Source: Setaria digitata (taxonomy: Eukaryota; Nematoda; Chromadorea; Rhabditida; Setariidae). From it: 54,368 bases of DNA. Numbering within the stretch: the stretch's first letter is position 1; every line of letters starts with the position of its first letter. The notes under the pieces are model-generated. The model was not told the origin of the DNA. It worked only from the letters and a program-made list of their open reading frames with translations, and did not search any database. Where the stretch lies: assembly GCA_003640385.1 (NCBI GenBank), contig RCAB01000427.1, positions 1 to 54,368 of the forward strand, in the 5' to 3' direction. Shown here piece by piece: positions 24,359 through 37,931 of this stretch. The position numbers were made by a program, and so were the translations under genes.

Positions 24359-24783
24359 TGGACTGCCTTTTCGTAGCACTTTTCTCGGTAAAATTTTCTG
24401 CATCTAAATATAGCATTCATGAAAATTACCTAACTATAAAATTGGAAAGTGTTTTTTTTTTTTTCAATAATTTAGTAGGAAATAATCACAAATGTATCAT
24501 CAAAGAATGTGAACAAATTGTTGCCGGGATAGTAAGTTTCATACTATCCCGAGCGAAGTGATATATAAAGAAAAGCTTTCCTGCAAAGTTTTTGTACTGC
24601 TTTTAGCATATTTTTGAGGGATAGTTCCAGTGGGGTTGTAGGGTGTGGCGGTGATGGTTCGCGGTTACTGTGCTAGAGTAGACTGAAACAACTGTCCAGA
24701 TGCTTTAGAAGCATTAATGCATTGTCAGTCTGAATTACTAACTGTTCTGTAACTAATCCATCTCGAGGCACTGGTCCGATAAG

Positions 24784-27700
24784 ATGACATCTCTGGAGAA
24801 ACAGCTAAACAATCTGCGAACGGCAGTTACTGAGCAACTTGGAGTGGAACGACCTCATGTGTCACTGCTTTTTGATAAGAAGGATGCAGGCTTTTTGTAT
24901 GTCGAAAATGTATTACAAATCGGTCATCTTTTTAACATATTTTCTGAATTATATTTTAAAATTGACGGTAAAATGTACGAAATTAGATGACTTCAGCCAT
25001 TCTTTATAGGAAAATTATTAAATTTCATTCGATTTTTTCAATGTAGCAACAGTGCTGTGAATTTCTTATGAAATGACTATAATGCAGAGGCAAATATCGT
25101 CTCAGCGTACTTGAAGTTTCGAAGAATTCATACTGTCTGTTCCGATTTATCTATTCATTGCGAATAAATGAAATTCTAGTCCAATCCAATTTAACAGGAT
25201 TTATTCTAGTCAAGAATACAGTCAGCTAAAAAAATGTAAACATTTTTGTATGCAATTGCAGGACGCATGGGATTAGCAGAACTTCGGAAAATTGATCCAA
25301 AAATTGCTGTTGAAGAAGAAGATTTGTTCGACGATGCAGCGGTTAACGTGAAGCGCGCGCTTTTAACGGAGAAAGAGAATGTGGTATTAAATGAAAAACT
25401 TGAACGAGTGATCATACAGCTTTCTGCTTACTTACATCATCTTTCAGCTAAACAGATACTGGAATGGTTGATATTTCAGTTTCATGTAAGCGTCATGATC
25501 ATGATTAACGTTTCTCAGATTTTATTTCATTTTCTTTAGAAGTATTTTGAGAAGACTTCCTTGAAAACTAATTCATTTGGCTATTATCCTACTAATGGGA
25601 AGACTGAACACAGAGATCATCTTGAAGGGGAAAGTTGCTGCTGTAAGTAATAATTGGTAAACACTGTGCTACCAAATGATTTTACAGAAATTGAGAGCAT
25701 TTAAGTCACCACCAGGACAAGGTCTAAATGTCGAAGTTTTCTGTAGGTACCTGGCTGCAGAGATTTGAAAGTAGTGTGAATTGTAAGGCATTTCAGTAAT
25801 AGTTCTTCAAGGAAGTTGGATAAAATTAGGCGGGATTGGGTAGAATTTATAATTGGTCAAAGAAAAGCTTTAATATTTAGTTTCTTAGAAAATTCCGAAA
25901 AAAAGAACCGATCCTTTATCTGGCCTGAATTTTATTCGTTTCCAGGTAGTTCAACAGTTAATATTGATGGGAAATGCTTTGCTGTTTGCCTGTATTTTGT
26001 TTCATAAAAACAGTTCGTTCCAAATTTAAGGTACAAAGTTTCAATGCCGAGACATTGTTTATTGCTTTTTTACCATACCACAACTCGAATATATTCGGGC
26101 GATTATTATCAATACTCGTTTTAAAAGGATTGGAATATGAGTGGGTAAAGGGATACGCTGCTGCAGAAGTGCCTATACCAATGACAAAATTGGTTACCAT
26201 TTGTACTTCGAGGAATCACTCGTTGCTGACTCTAATACACAACCATATTGAACGCGTTAGAGAAGTTAGATGATTATTTATGAATCTCATTTCCATTTGC
26301 ATGATTAGTTCTGTTATTTTGATTTTGATCGGATGGGTATTGGGTGACTTTAGACGTTATTTAAGCTTTTTTTTTCAGCTTTTTTATGAGTTTATTTTAG
26401 AAATTTAAATCATTATGCATTAACTAGACTTTATCTGCTGCTAAATTGATCATTCTGGAGTTTGACAATGACATTGTTAAAATAATTTCTTTTAAAGTCT
26501 TTCTGGTATCATTAAATGTAATGTTATACTTACTGGATTTTTCTGGAATCACGAATTTCTTTTTTTTTTTTTCAGTTATTTGACGCAAAGTTTATGGAAG
26601 CTAAGCTACCGCATTTATTCACCTTCTATGCTTCTATTTGTGTTCATCTTTTGGCTAAATCTAATATAACAGATGCGCTAGTGTCAAAAATTCTACCCTT
26701 CCTGGCGAAAGGCTTAGTGCAAGTTTATATTTGGTTCTTTTCTCGAGAAGAAATTAATTGTAGCTATGTTTTATAGCTGAACGGAAATCATTGTAGTTCA
26801 TTACAGTCGGTGACCTTTAGAAAGTTATTTATTTCTGCAGAAATGAAGCATTTTTAGGTCGGATTTAGTTTCCTTGCGACTGGCATGTTTAATTGTGATA
26901 AGCCAATTATGCATTAATGTGAAGTTAGTCCCCGACAAATTGTATTCCATGATTAAGCTTATTTTGCTGAAAATGGACAATTATACAATGAAGGAATCAG
27001 TTGATACTTTAGTGGTTATATGTCAACGTCAAGAAATCAATAGTTTTTCATTAAAGTAAGTTTGTTTTTTTTTCCTTTGTTTTTTCAACCCAAAGGAAAT
27101 TGTAGTCAATATATTTTTATCACAGTATTTGCCGATGTCTACTGTACTGAGTAATAAACAGAACTCTTCCCATTACTACTTTGTAGATGTTTGTTCATCA
27201 GTTTCAGTAAAAGGCCTGTGAATTTGATTTACTTCGCAAATGCAAAACTAAGAAATGCACATTCAGTAATTGATTTTTCAATATATGAGCGTTTTATGCT
27301 CCAGATCCCCTTCATTAAAATGCAAATTTTCCATTTTAGATTAAAGATCGCTTTAAAAGTCGCAAAGAAAGATGAAAATTTGAATCTTTCAAAATACATC
27401 AACTCCTTATTTTCCGTTACCAATATGCAACAATTTATTAATGCTTTTGCGCATACTTTCATTCCCCTCCTGTCAAAATGCGGTGATTTTTTCTATCATT
27501 ATTTAGTCATTTTAGTATTTCATGGCTTCTTATTGATCTGAGAAGATCTGAAAGAAGTTTGTGTCTGTAATATCATGAGCTTATACATTTAAAAAATGCC
27601 TAATCAGAAAAGTGCGGATTGCGAAGCTTTTTCTTGATGCTTAAGTAATGGCATAAATTTCAAGAATTTTATTCTTTATTATCGTAGATAACGAAGAAAA

Positions 27701-30700
27701 GTTGTTACGATTGTGCATTTTTTGCATCAATTGCTTGGACCTAACCCTTCTGGATGATCGGATATCTGAAGCAATTTTAAGCTTGACACTGGAATCGCTG
27801 TCAGAAACGAATGATGTTGGAAAAATTCCGGAGACTTTTTACAAATATATACGTGGCTTGGTATTTAGGTTATTTTTTAGCAAATTTTGTATTGATGTCT
27901 CGTGCTATAATCTAAACATCCAGCTTTTTCCATCTCGTGCTTTTCTTTTCACATTACAGTTATGTCAGAATATGTTATTATGTTATGAGAAGTATCCAGT
28001 TTATGGACGAAGCTTTTACAACTCAGCAAGAAATGATTTAAACGAAATAGTTTGATAATGAAATCAATAAAATTCCATGTTCAGAATTGCTGAACTCCAT
28101 TTAATGTCTCAGATCATTAGAAGCCCTTTAATATTTAATACAACATAACTCCGAAACCCTGATTCTTCTGACAGCTAACATTTAATTTGCTTATAAAAAA
28201 TCTTTGATCGAGTATCAAATATTGCGATTCGTTTTTTCTCGGATTCTCTAAGACCTGATTTAGATTTCCAAATTCTTTCGCTGTAGTTGGCTCAGAGTGG
28301 AAAGTGCGTGATGAGAATATTTACAATATGCTGCTGAAAGCCTGTAAATTCGAACAGCATGAGGTATTGATATTTATTTCATGCAGTACTTACATTTTTA
28401 TTTTCTGATCTTTTTTCACATAGACTTTACCTCCGTTGTTTCAGATGAATTATCTAACTTCTTACACAATCTTCTGAAATCTGACAAGATTGTAATTTGC
28501 AAATTATTTAGATTGAAAGCTTCGAAATAGCTACAATAGAGAAAAAAAAGCGCCGTCGCCGTCATAGCAGCACTAAAAATAGTACGGATGAAGCAGAAGG
28601 TGAACATTCACCTCATCCTCCCAAGCTGCCATTTAAAAGAAAACGGCCGGAAGAAATTAAGGTATTAATGAAAAATTTAATCTCATTTTAGATGACATGC
28701 AAGTAATGTTTATTATACTGCAGATAAATTGAATACACGATTTGTGGTTATCGGAAATTTATTAGTAACAATTTTTAGCAAGAACAGCTGGACGCTGTCC
28801 GTGAGCCGTCCAAAATTTTATTCAAAGGTGACCCATTAGAGAAATTGATTGATACAATTAAAGCTGAAGATTGGGCACTTGCAGAAGCAGGTCTTGAAGT
28901 AAGTGCTTTTATCTATTTCTCAATATATTTTTATTTTTTTTTTTAGTGTATCGTGTAATTTGTTGTTTGCTTTGTAATATTTTCCGAGAGAAAAAAAAAG
29001 GCATTAAATGTAAAGTGCAATAATGAGAAAGCAAAAAAAAAAAACCACTTCCTTAACATTGATCATTTAAAAACAGTCCCTTAATCACCAGTCATTTCCG
29101 TGTTCAAATTATATTTCCCTGTTCAGTCATCTAGTGTATTTTCCGCTTGTTAATTTTATTTCATGATGTAACATGGTCACCATACACTTATTTTCGTACT
29201 TATTACATTTAAAAATATCTAAGGTATGATAGATACATGATCTGGCTATGTGCTCACAGTTTGTAATAACAACCCAGGTGTATTTTTGTATGTTCATTGT
29301 CATATTGATGATTAAAATCTTTTATTTCAGAAATTAGTTGCTCCTTCTTATTTAAAAAATCGAACAGCATCTGATTTTGAAGTATTTTTCTCAGAGATGA
29401 TTGCTATTGTCCTAGAAGAAGGTACACGCCTGAAAGCAGCAATAAAGAACGCTTTATCACAAGTACGCCAAATTTATTTATAGATAAACGATTTATTATA
29501 AGTTAGACATAAAATGTGGTACAGTTGAAGTTACGAAAAGATGAATTATTTTTTGATATTTTTCCTTACTTTTCTTATAAATTCCTGGCAACCATTTTGG
29601 ATGATCTATTTTGCAATATTTTCTGTAAAAAAATTTCTGTTTTTACCAAGTTATTTTTAATTTTTTATAGCTACCCGTGGATGCCGATTTTGCACTTTCT
29701 TTATTAAGACCCTATACTGAATCAAAGACAGTCAGGCGGGATCGTGGTATATGTCATTGGACGTGCTTTAAAGATGAAGATGCAGGAAAATTCGAAGCTA
29801 GACGTCTTTTTGTACTGGAGTTATTGCTTGTAAATCGCAATCTTCAAGCGTCAACCAAGCTGTTTCAGCAGCTCTACGAAATTCTGAAAGAGTGCGTTAG
29901 ATTTCCAAAAAAATTCTTTTGTAAAATTATTTACCACTTGATAATCCAAACATAAGCATACCGAGTGTAGTTTTCTGCAGGTTAGCCTTTGTGTACAGCT
30001 ATTCCTCAGAAATTTGCAATGCTACTCTCACTTCATCGCATTCATCATGCTTTTGTAATTTTGTAATTCGCATATTCATATTTGTTTGGCAGAGAGAGAA
30101 AAAGTTTTCTCGAACTTGCAGCAGTGAGATATGCTTGGCGAAAAAAGTTGAAATAATGAAGTGTGGGCTGATATTTTTGCCATTTTTTTTAGAGTGATGA
30201 AGAATGATGACGAAGATAGTCACTATTTGAAGCAACTTTTGATCAATTTAATTGTATGCTTGGTCAGAAATCCCCGTCAGTTTCTTTCTTTTTGCTTTTG
30301 AATATCTTCATAACCAAAAAAAAAAGAACGCAACAAGAATGTTTAAAAATGGCTTGAGCATAATCTTTAGGCTCTAATTTTAATATGTAATTTCATGATT
30401 GACCTAGCAGTTCTGATGCTCTTTCCAACAGTGTTTAATTTCGTGGCCTTTTCGTTATTTCTTGATTGTTGTGTGCAAGGGTGTAGTTTTAGGTTGTTGC
30501 AAAGTCTCGGCGGATGATTTACAATTGGATACAATTGTTGATATTGTTCGCCATACTCAAAACCATCGAATTCTTAGAGATTGCTTGCAGTTACTTGCTT
30601 GTGCTGTGACCGTTTCTCCTGTAGGTTTACAGAATTTATTGAATTTATGAAAATTTACAGAATTTGAAATTTCGAAAGTTGGTTTGGGGAATAGTTGCTA

Positions 30701-33700
30701 AGGAATTTTCGGAATAGGCATATCTGTTTTGCAGAAGAAAGTATTGGCGCATCTGATGTCTGTATATACGTTTATGGGTGATGGTGTGCTGAAGAAGGAT
30801 AACGATTTGACGCTAAGTGTAATTGAGGAAACCTTGAACGTGTTATTTTCGACTGTTATGAGAGAAAAGGTTCTGCTAGAGTACCATCAAACTTTGTTTT
30901 TGTACTCGGAGTTGGAAATTGTTCATTTCATTTCCATTATGTAAAAGCCATGAAACCGATGTTAAATTAAGACTGTGATTGTTCATTTGTCAAATTCTTT
31001 CGAGCAAGGTTTTTCATTCCGGGAATTTTTCTAGGGTCAGTCATTTTATGAACAGCTGGTTACAAGTTCTCGGCTGTTTGCAGCATCCATTACTGATATT
31101 CCTGCTCATCGACGTGACAGGATTTTGCGTGTTGTAGCTCGGTCTGCTGGAACAAACTATCTGTGGGTGGTAATCGCTATCATTTTTGAACGATACTGTC
31201 TGAATTGGCCTAAAAAATTGGAAGGTTTGTTATAGCAGTACATCTTTGTAAGAGGGCGTTATTATATTTCTTAAATTTTTAAACAGAATGAAGTCTTCGC
31301 TTTTCCTAAATTACATTTTCTATTATATATTTTGCTCATGTGTACAACTATGAAAATTTGAAGTACTAGAAGGAATAATACGAGCATTTGAAACGATTGA
31401 TTGTAATTAATTCTTTTTTATTCCCAATATTTGTGACAGTATTATTGATTTCCTGTTGTTCACTTCGACATTCTACACTTTTTAAATGCTGCACTCACTT
31501 GTTGGTAGTTATAGAGATACTTTCAGGTCGAACATCAGCTGAGTTATATGAGGAAATGTCAAACATTATGGTGTCAGAGTATGATGCCGTAGAACAGCTC
31601 TCATGTGCTGCAAATATAATTAAATATATTGTCAAATTAGGGGGTGATTTCTCAGCTTATCCAGATCCAATTATAACCGATACTCAGGAAGAAAAATTTT
31701 TGTCGAAAATATTCGACCGGACGAAACATTCGGTTCAGAAACTACGACACTATCGTTTTGCTATCTTAGGATGGATTGCTAGGTTACTGGAAAGCGATGA
31801 ATTTAAAGTAAAGGTAATGTGTTTCTCATTTAAGCGCTAAGTTTTCTAAAACATTTATTGTAGCTTCATTCTTTGAAAATCAGGAAAATATCTAGTTCCT
31901 TGAACATATGAAGTGTTCAACATTCGATTATTCGTATATTTGGAGAGCAAAGCCATCACATAGTTGAGATTCGGTGCACGAACATCACTGAAGTTATAAA
32001 GATAGCTACCTTAAAATTTTTAATTTCAGTTGGTAGCCATTGGTGATAATTCCTATGATAAATTGCTTGAGACTGCTAAAATTCTTCTGTTTTGCTCCGT
32101 TGAACTTGATGATTTCGTCACAGTGGAGACATCAGATGCTGAGAAACGTAATGCGCAAAGAAATTTAGATCAGCAGTGTATAAATAATTACAAATATTGG
32201 ATTGCCGTTTCTTCACGTGCAGATATTGTCATCGAAAAGGTTCATTTGAATCTTATTAACTTATTAACTTAATTGTAAGAAGAATATGTCATTACCGTAA
32301 TTTTTCAACATGCTTTTCTTTAGCATATCTATAGGTGAAAAGTCCCATTTCAGTTCCAAAACCTATTGCCAAGTAATGTTTGTGGACATATTGTGGCGGA
32401 TGTTTTGGACCAAACTGTATCGATGCCAAAATTGAGAGATCGAGCTTTACAGTTCCTGAACGCTAAGCTGCTACAAGATACTTCACATATGTGCACGGTG
32501 AAAGCAAATCATTTGGATAGTTTAATTACAAAATTTAATTCTTGGCTACAACCTTCTGGAAAGGATATTAACGTAAGTTTCTGAAAATTTGGTATTTTGA
32601 TGTCTATTAGCCGTATTTATTAAGGATTGATTATGGTAATATGAAACTTTTGACTTTTGGTTCTGTCACTTTCTTTTTTAGCATAATACAGTCTGCAGTT
32701 GTAAAATTAATTTTATTTTAGACTGATCTTTGCCAGAAAGCAGCCCATACACTGAAACTAATGGCACGCAGTATGACATCTTCAACAGGCTCTCTGTTGT
32801 TGTCTGAAACGCTTGAATTAACTGTAAAATTGGTAAGTTCAGCTCATTTTAATTTACCTAATTTTTTGGAACGTGTTTTGCCTTGCAAGAAGATGACTTA
32901 ATAGTTGCGATAGAAATTTGTCCTCTTCTTCACAGCGCATTTTTACAGCTGAATGATCGAAACATGTACGATGAAGCAGTGACAGGTAGCTTACTTTTGC
33001 TAGCTGGTGAATTAATGCGTTTTCAACGCGTAAAAAATTCTATTTTATACTCTAATGCCCTAACGGGTATTTGTACAGAAATTCTTTCCGCGGTGCTTGA
33101 AACACAAGCTATAGTGGGAACCAGTAGTAGCCAACAGTCGAATTGGTTAAAAGATGGTTCTTCATGGGGACGAAGGCGTCGTTCACAACATTCTGTGAGT
33201 GGCCGTCATGTTGGTTAGTTACAGTTTCTGTCTTGATTGAAATTTGAAAGCTTATCTGAAACTTGAATACAGAAATTAAGGCGAGGAATGAAAGGAATAA
33301 GGTTAAACTAATACTTTGGTGTTACTTTTACTCTGCCTTTTTTGTTGGTTTTGATTAGGTTTGACTGAAATGTCATTTCTGAAAATTTCAATTCTAGCTT
33401 GGTATCCCACGTATTGAAATTGCTACATTTTAATATTTTGCAGCAAGTGGTGATGCGTTGTTAATCTGTTCATTAGTGTGTTTGCAACGGATTTTAGAAA
33501 ACTTCGCTGAATTTATTTTTAAACATCTATCACCCATTCTTATTATTATTTCACGATTGTGTTGCATCTGTGACTATATGCCTTCAACGGTAAGTTTTAA
33601 ACTGCTAATCCTTATGTTTGCACCTGTTGGATCTGCTCAGATCGGCTTTTTTTCGATATGAATGCGGTAGATATTAGTAATTTTTTTTAGTAGGATTGAT

Positions 33701-36170
33701 CTCTGACTAACAATGTTTTCAGCTGTCTAGGAAGTTTACCAAGAATGATTAGCAACACAAGCAAAATAAAAAATGAAGTAAAAAACGACTGGTACACCGT
33801 TATAAGTGATCCACTACTACTATTATTAAATCATTACGCTTAATATTTTATGGGAAAAAGGCGATATCCCTTGTTATGAAACTTGTGAAGTTCAAATGAG
33901 ATAAACAAAAGGAAATGCCTTAGCAACTTAAAAAATTTGATGAATTGCAGTGGTGGTGTTGTCCTAATGGACAAACTTTGTTATCTTATATCAGTTTCAC
34001 TATAATAACAGTGTAAGAGTTTTGAGAAATCCTTCGAATGGATTTGTTTTCAGGATTATTCGACTCGACAGGTACAACCAGTCAATAAATTTTCAGCTGT
34101 TCATCAACGAATTTTCTCTATATGTCGTTCATTATCAAAAATAGAGCTAAGGATTGCTTTGGATGCTTTCGATGATGCCTGTAAGACTTTGATAATTGAG
34201 CCGGTAAGTTTTGTTTTTTATTTCATTTATTTTTCTCTTCAGCGCACTCATGGAATAGTTAAAAAGATTTAGAGTTGCATTTTCATTCTTGTTTACAAAC
34301 TTACAGGCTGCTATGGGCATACTTTTCAAAATATTTTCATCAGTTAATGACGTGAAGAAACGTGAAATACTGCTGAAATTTATTGTTCGTGTGTGTGATA
34401 TTTATTTCTATGGCCTTGATTTGCGGTCAAGTAATGTGAAACTGGAAGTAAGTTCCGTAAATTTTGCTTATTATTCCTCACTCAAAAATGCAGTATTCGT
34501 ACGAATTTTTGTTTTGTAGAAAGGTGATGCTTTCGATAATGCCGAATTAATGGTCATTGATAGCTTTTTGGAAATTATTGATAATTTATCTGAAAATGAG
34601 TTCCGAACGGTAACCAAATCTTTGCATTCACGTTTACAAGATGCCTTGTTACCTGAAGCCACAGCAGAAATTCGATATCGTTCAATTACAATATTCAGAT
34701 TTTTGAATCGGTGAGCTATTTTTTTTTCCTGTAGAATTTTTTTGTAATTTGTTGAACGATAGTTTCGTTTTATTTAGTGGTCGGCTCTTAATTCTTTTAT
34801 CAACAGTTGTGGGTTTAGCTTATTAAAATTTAAAATGAAAGCGTTGTCACTATTTTCGTCTTGCGTATGATAGTAATCATTTAACTATCTGAAATTTTTT
34901 TTGTATCCTTCCGTTTATTCCACTTGCAGTAATTCAGCAATTGATGCTTCTTTTTATAATTTTGCTTTTGCGTATTGCAGCTTCTATGAATTGTACAAGA
35001 ATATATCTTTGCCACATTTTGGTCGATTTTTTGGTTTCTTGCCCGATATCTTTTTGCGATGTAATTCTCACATGACAGGTATCATTTATTTCGCGTTTGT
35101 TTGCTTTATACACGTCGCTCACACATATGAGCTTTTCAGCATCGAAGTTTCAAAATTGGGGATCCCCTGATTTGATAATGATTTGTTTCCTTGCAGATCC
35201 TCAGTCATTGATATTCTGTGGCAGTAATGATTCATATACTGCTGCCGCTGCTTCAGCGGGCCATTTGTTAATCACTGTGATAAATTTTGTCGCAAATTGT
35301 GCTCGTCATCCTGCATTCTTTACTTTGTCAGTTTTTTTTCTTATATTAACTTCATCGTGTAAGTCATGTGTGTCATATTTTAGGAAAGCATTTTTTTTTT
35401 TTTTTTAATTAAATTTTTCCTTATTCGAGATGAGGAAACAACTTTCACTTGCTTCTTCTTAATTCAAATTTTATCATGCTACATTTCCAGGGAACGTGCA
35501 AAGATTGTGCTAGATTCATTGGCGAATGAGCTAGAAAATAAAGATATGCCGGGGCATGAGCTCCGTTGCGTGCCGCATCTAGCAGAGTGCTTTTATAATA
35601 TTATCGACTGCCAAAATGAAATTCTTGTTGATGCTATCAATAAGATTATGTTAAAAACGCGTAGTCAAAGTTCCAAGGTATTTTTTGATGGTTAAAAGAA
35701 TGATAAACATTCTGTTGATGGATTACATTAAGATGCTAGACTTCAAAAGTTACGGAGTGTAGTAATAAAAATTACTAATAAAAAGCGGATTTTTGAGTGC
35801 TTATAGCATACTAAATTCTGCTTTTGGTTTGGAGATTTTCGGAAAAAGCAGAGAAATAAGCCACCTTTTATAATTGTTTTTGTCTGTCTCCATTTTAGGT
35901 TCGTTACCGGACATTATTGCTTCTGGAGTGGTTATTCGAACGTATGGGTGATGCAGTTGCACCAGTATTGCCATCGGTTCTACCGTTTTTAAGTGAACTT
36001 CTTGAAGGTATATTTTGTAATTTAGAAAGTAAGCTATGAATGCGGAACTTTGGGTAATTACTTTTTAGCTTTTTCCAGATGATAACAAACGAGTTGAAAT
36101 TCAATGTGATGCAGTAATAGCCGTTTTGCGAAAGAACTTCGGCGAAGAAATCGCTGATGGGTATGCCTGA
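24784..36170 (+). CDS. HEATR1: HEAT repeat-containing protein 1 / U3 snoRNP protein UTP10
   Basis: Large nucleolar HEAT-repeat protein of the t-UTP subcomplex, needed for rDNA transcription and 18S pre-rRNA processing. About 1,700 residues are encoded (human about 2,140). Well-phased exons: 24784-24922, 25262-25485, 26031-26264, 26576-26718, 26858-27055, 27187-27482, 27688-27860, 28512-28661, 28779-28898, 29331-29462, 29671-29891, 30193-30275, 30493-30620, 30735-30869, 31035-31224, 31527-31813, 32030-32239, 32354-32572, 32722-32832, 33444-33589, 34054-34203, 34307-34447, 34520-34710, 34981-35078, 35197-35326, 35491-35677, 35899-36007, 36079-36170. Less certain pieces lie near 27960-28000, 28261-28363 and 32890-33213. 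Family landmarks are the N-terminus MTSLEKQLNNLR, SAKQILEWLIFQFH, LPYHNSNIFGRLL, a central MSVYTFMGDGVL and the C-terminus SVLPFLSELLE with final KNFGEE. A basic KKKRRRRH segment could be a nucleolar signal. The start is the first Met and matches the human start. It is convergent with DIS3. Confidence 0.93.
26719..26724 (+). promoter_or_regulatory. Non-canonical GC splice donor (GCAAGT) in HEATR1
   Basis: The exon at 26576 must end in phase 2 to join the next exon (26858, SDLVSLRLACLIVISQLC). GT donors nearby give a stop codon or the wrong phase. TTAGT|GCAAGT restores the frame and the human-like order GLV-SDLVSLR. It is the same hexamer as the GC donor in the kleisin gene. Confidence 0.6.
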
Positions 36171-36733
36171 TTCGATGAACTATATTACTGTCATATGATC
36201 TTTTCGGCACATCACCAGTAGGAAGCTGTTGGGTTTCTTTGAAAACAACGGATGAGGTGAAATGTTATATCGGAGTTGAAGCCATTGCTAATTCTGCTGC
36301 GACAATTTTTATCTATTCCCAAGTCCAAACAGTGGTGTAAACTCAAATGGTAAAACTGTTATTATACATTTATTTGTTTCTTCATTATGTTGTTGTTTTT
36401 TTTTTTTTTTTTTTTTTTTTAATTGAATGTCACGAAATAGATCATTATTCAGACAGTGAGTCGTCAGCAAACAAGGAATTTGAATACAGATAGATATTTC
36501 AAGAACATTTTATTGGAAAACAAAAACGGTGATAATTAAAAATAAAATATCAGAATCAAAGTAAGCTGCATTACACGTGAAGACTTGACAACATTTTATT
36601 ACCAGTTGGAAGAGATCGAGAAGACACTCCTTCTGAGCAGGTTTACCGAGCATTACATGGCTAACAAAATGAAGTGACTCAACAGTAAGGAAATCTGAAA
36701 AGCACTGTCTCGGACAAAGCACAGTAGAAACCT
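36171..36733. other. Convergent 3' intergenic region, HEATR1 (+) and DIS3 (-)
   Basis: This 563-bp gap holds both 3' UTRs and a T-run near 36400. AATAAA on the minus strand at 36508-36513 serves DIS3. I did not find AATAAA for HEATR1 on the plus strand, which may use a variant signal. Confidence 0.6.
36508..36513 (-). terminator. Polyadenylation signal AATAAA for DIS3
   Basis: The minus-strand AATAAA lies 221 nt past the DIS3 stop codon. No closer AATAAA was noticed. Confidence 0.45.
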
Positions 36734-37900
36734 TCATTCTTCCGGAGCGGAAAGAATGTAATCAACGCTGAATCCAGGAATCTTTGGTGAAACCAACTTC
36801 ATGTCCAGGCGGACATGTTGGACATCAGCTTCATCCAGCGAAAGTTTTACCGTAATCTTTTGAAAACTTCTCACTTCTACGCCTTCAGCTATTAGTGAGT
36901 CCTCCATCACCTGATATTTTGACCCACTCGGGAAAACAACAATTGACTCAAATCCGTAAACTGGCACAAATACCTGTAAGAAATATTCGTGAAAGGGCCG
37001 GACTTAATGTGGTTCCTCTGAAGGCAAACTGACGCATTTAAGAAAAATATGACTTGGCGGAATCCAAAATTCAAGGGCGCATTTAATGAAATTTCTAGAA
37101 ATATTAGTAATTACCTGAATGCCATTTTTCCGGATACCCATTACGAAACCATCATGTATTTCAGTTCGACCTTTGAAGTAAAGTAATGTATTGAGCAAAA
37201 TTGATGCCCTACCTGCATATTGTGCTTGTTTGTGCCTGAAAAAAAATTAGAAAGGAATGCAGTCCCACATAAGTGCAAAGTTGAGTCAGAAATTTGAAAT
37301 AAATTTCCTTAAGTTAAGAAAATAGAGGAGAATAGATTTCTAATGTGGTTTTTCTCTGGAAAATAAAATCAATGCCATATGCGCTGGTATGAACTACGCA
37401 TACACCAGAACAAAAACGACATAATCATCAATATTTTAAATGATAACTGCTGTTACCATCTAATTACGTCGGTTTCAAACCAGTTACATTCTCCATAGTA
37501 ACGTAACTTAATGATTATTCCAATTCCGATTAACATGAAGCTTAGCACAGCAGCTACTAGGAGACATATTTTGAATAACATTTTGACCAAATGAATTTTC
37601 AAAAAATACTAGTTCCACTTCTTACCTGTAGTTAAGGTTATTTGCGATTTTAGTAACTAAGTCGCTCTTCAACATTTCAGAGAAAGTAGAATCAGCACAA
37701 ATTGAAGCAGCTAGCAGCCGATGGACCATTATATCTGCATATCTTCGAATTGGTGATGTAAAATGTGTATAGATCGGAGCAGCTAACCCAAAATGAACAT
37801 ACTGCTCTGTTGGCAGTGATCCTGGAATAAATTATGGCATAGGACAACTAAACACCAATCACAACAATGTTAACCCAGAAATGTTTTTAATAACTTTAAG

Positions 37901-37931
<31 letters not shown>

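Larger units (their letters stand above)
21523..24783. other. Divergent intergenic region, kleisin (-) and HEATR1 (+)
   Basis: This 3.3 kb carries the promoters of both genes plus several repeats described separately (inverted repeat 23166-23313, minisatellite 23466-23890, duplication 24183-24358). The stretch 22320-23220 is less AT-rich than its surroundings, yet no open frame there has an ATG start and recognisable domain. Nothing else is identified. Confidence 0.5.

Noticed and set aside
24169..24561. 130-codon plus-strand open frame
   Set aside because: It crosses the N at 24267 and consists of the artefact-like duplication and T-runs.
37209..37216. GTAG in DIS3 that could be read as a donor followed at once by an acceptor
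   Set aside because: The sequence translates straight through as [11 protein letters not shown], matching the family, so there is no intron.
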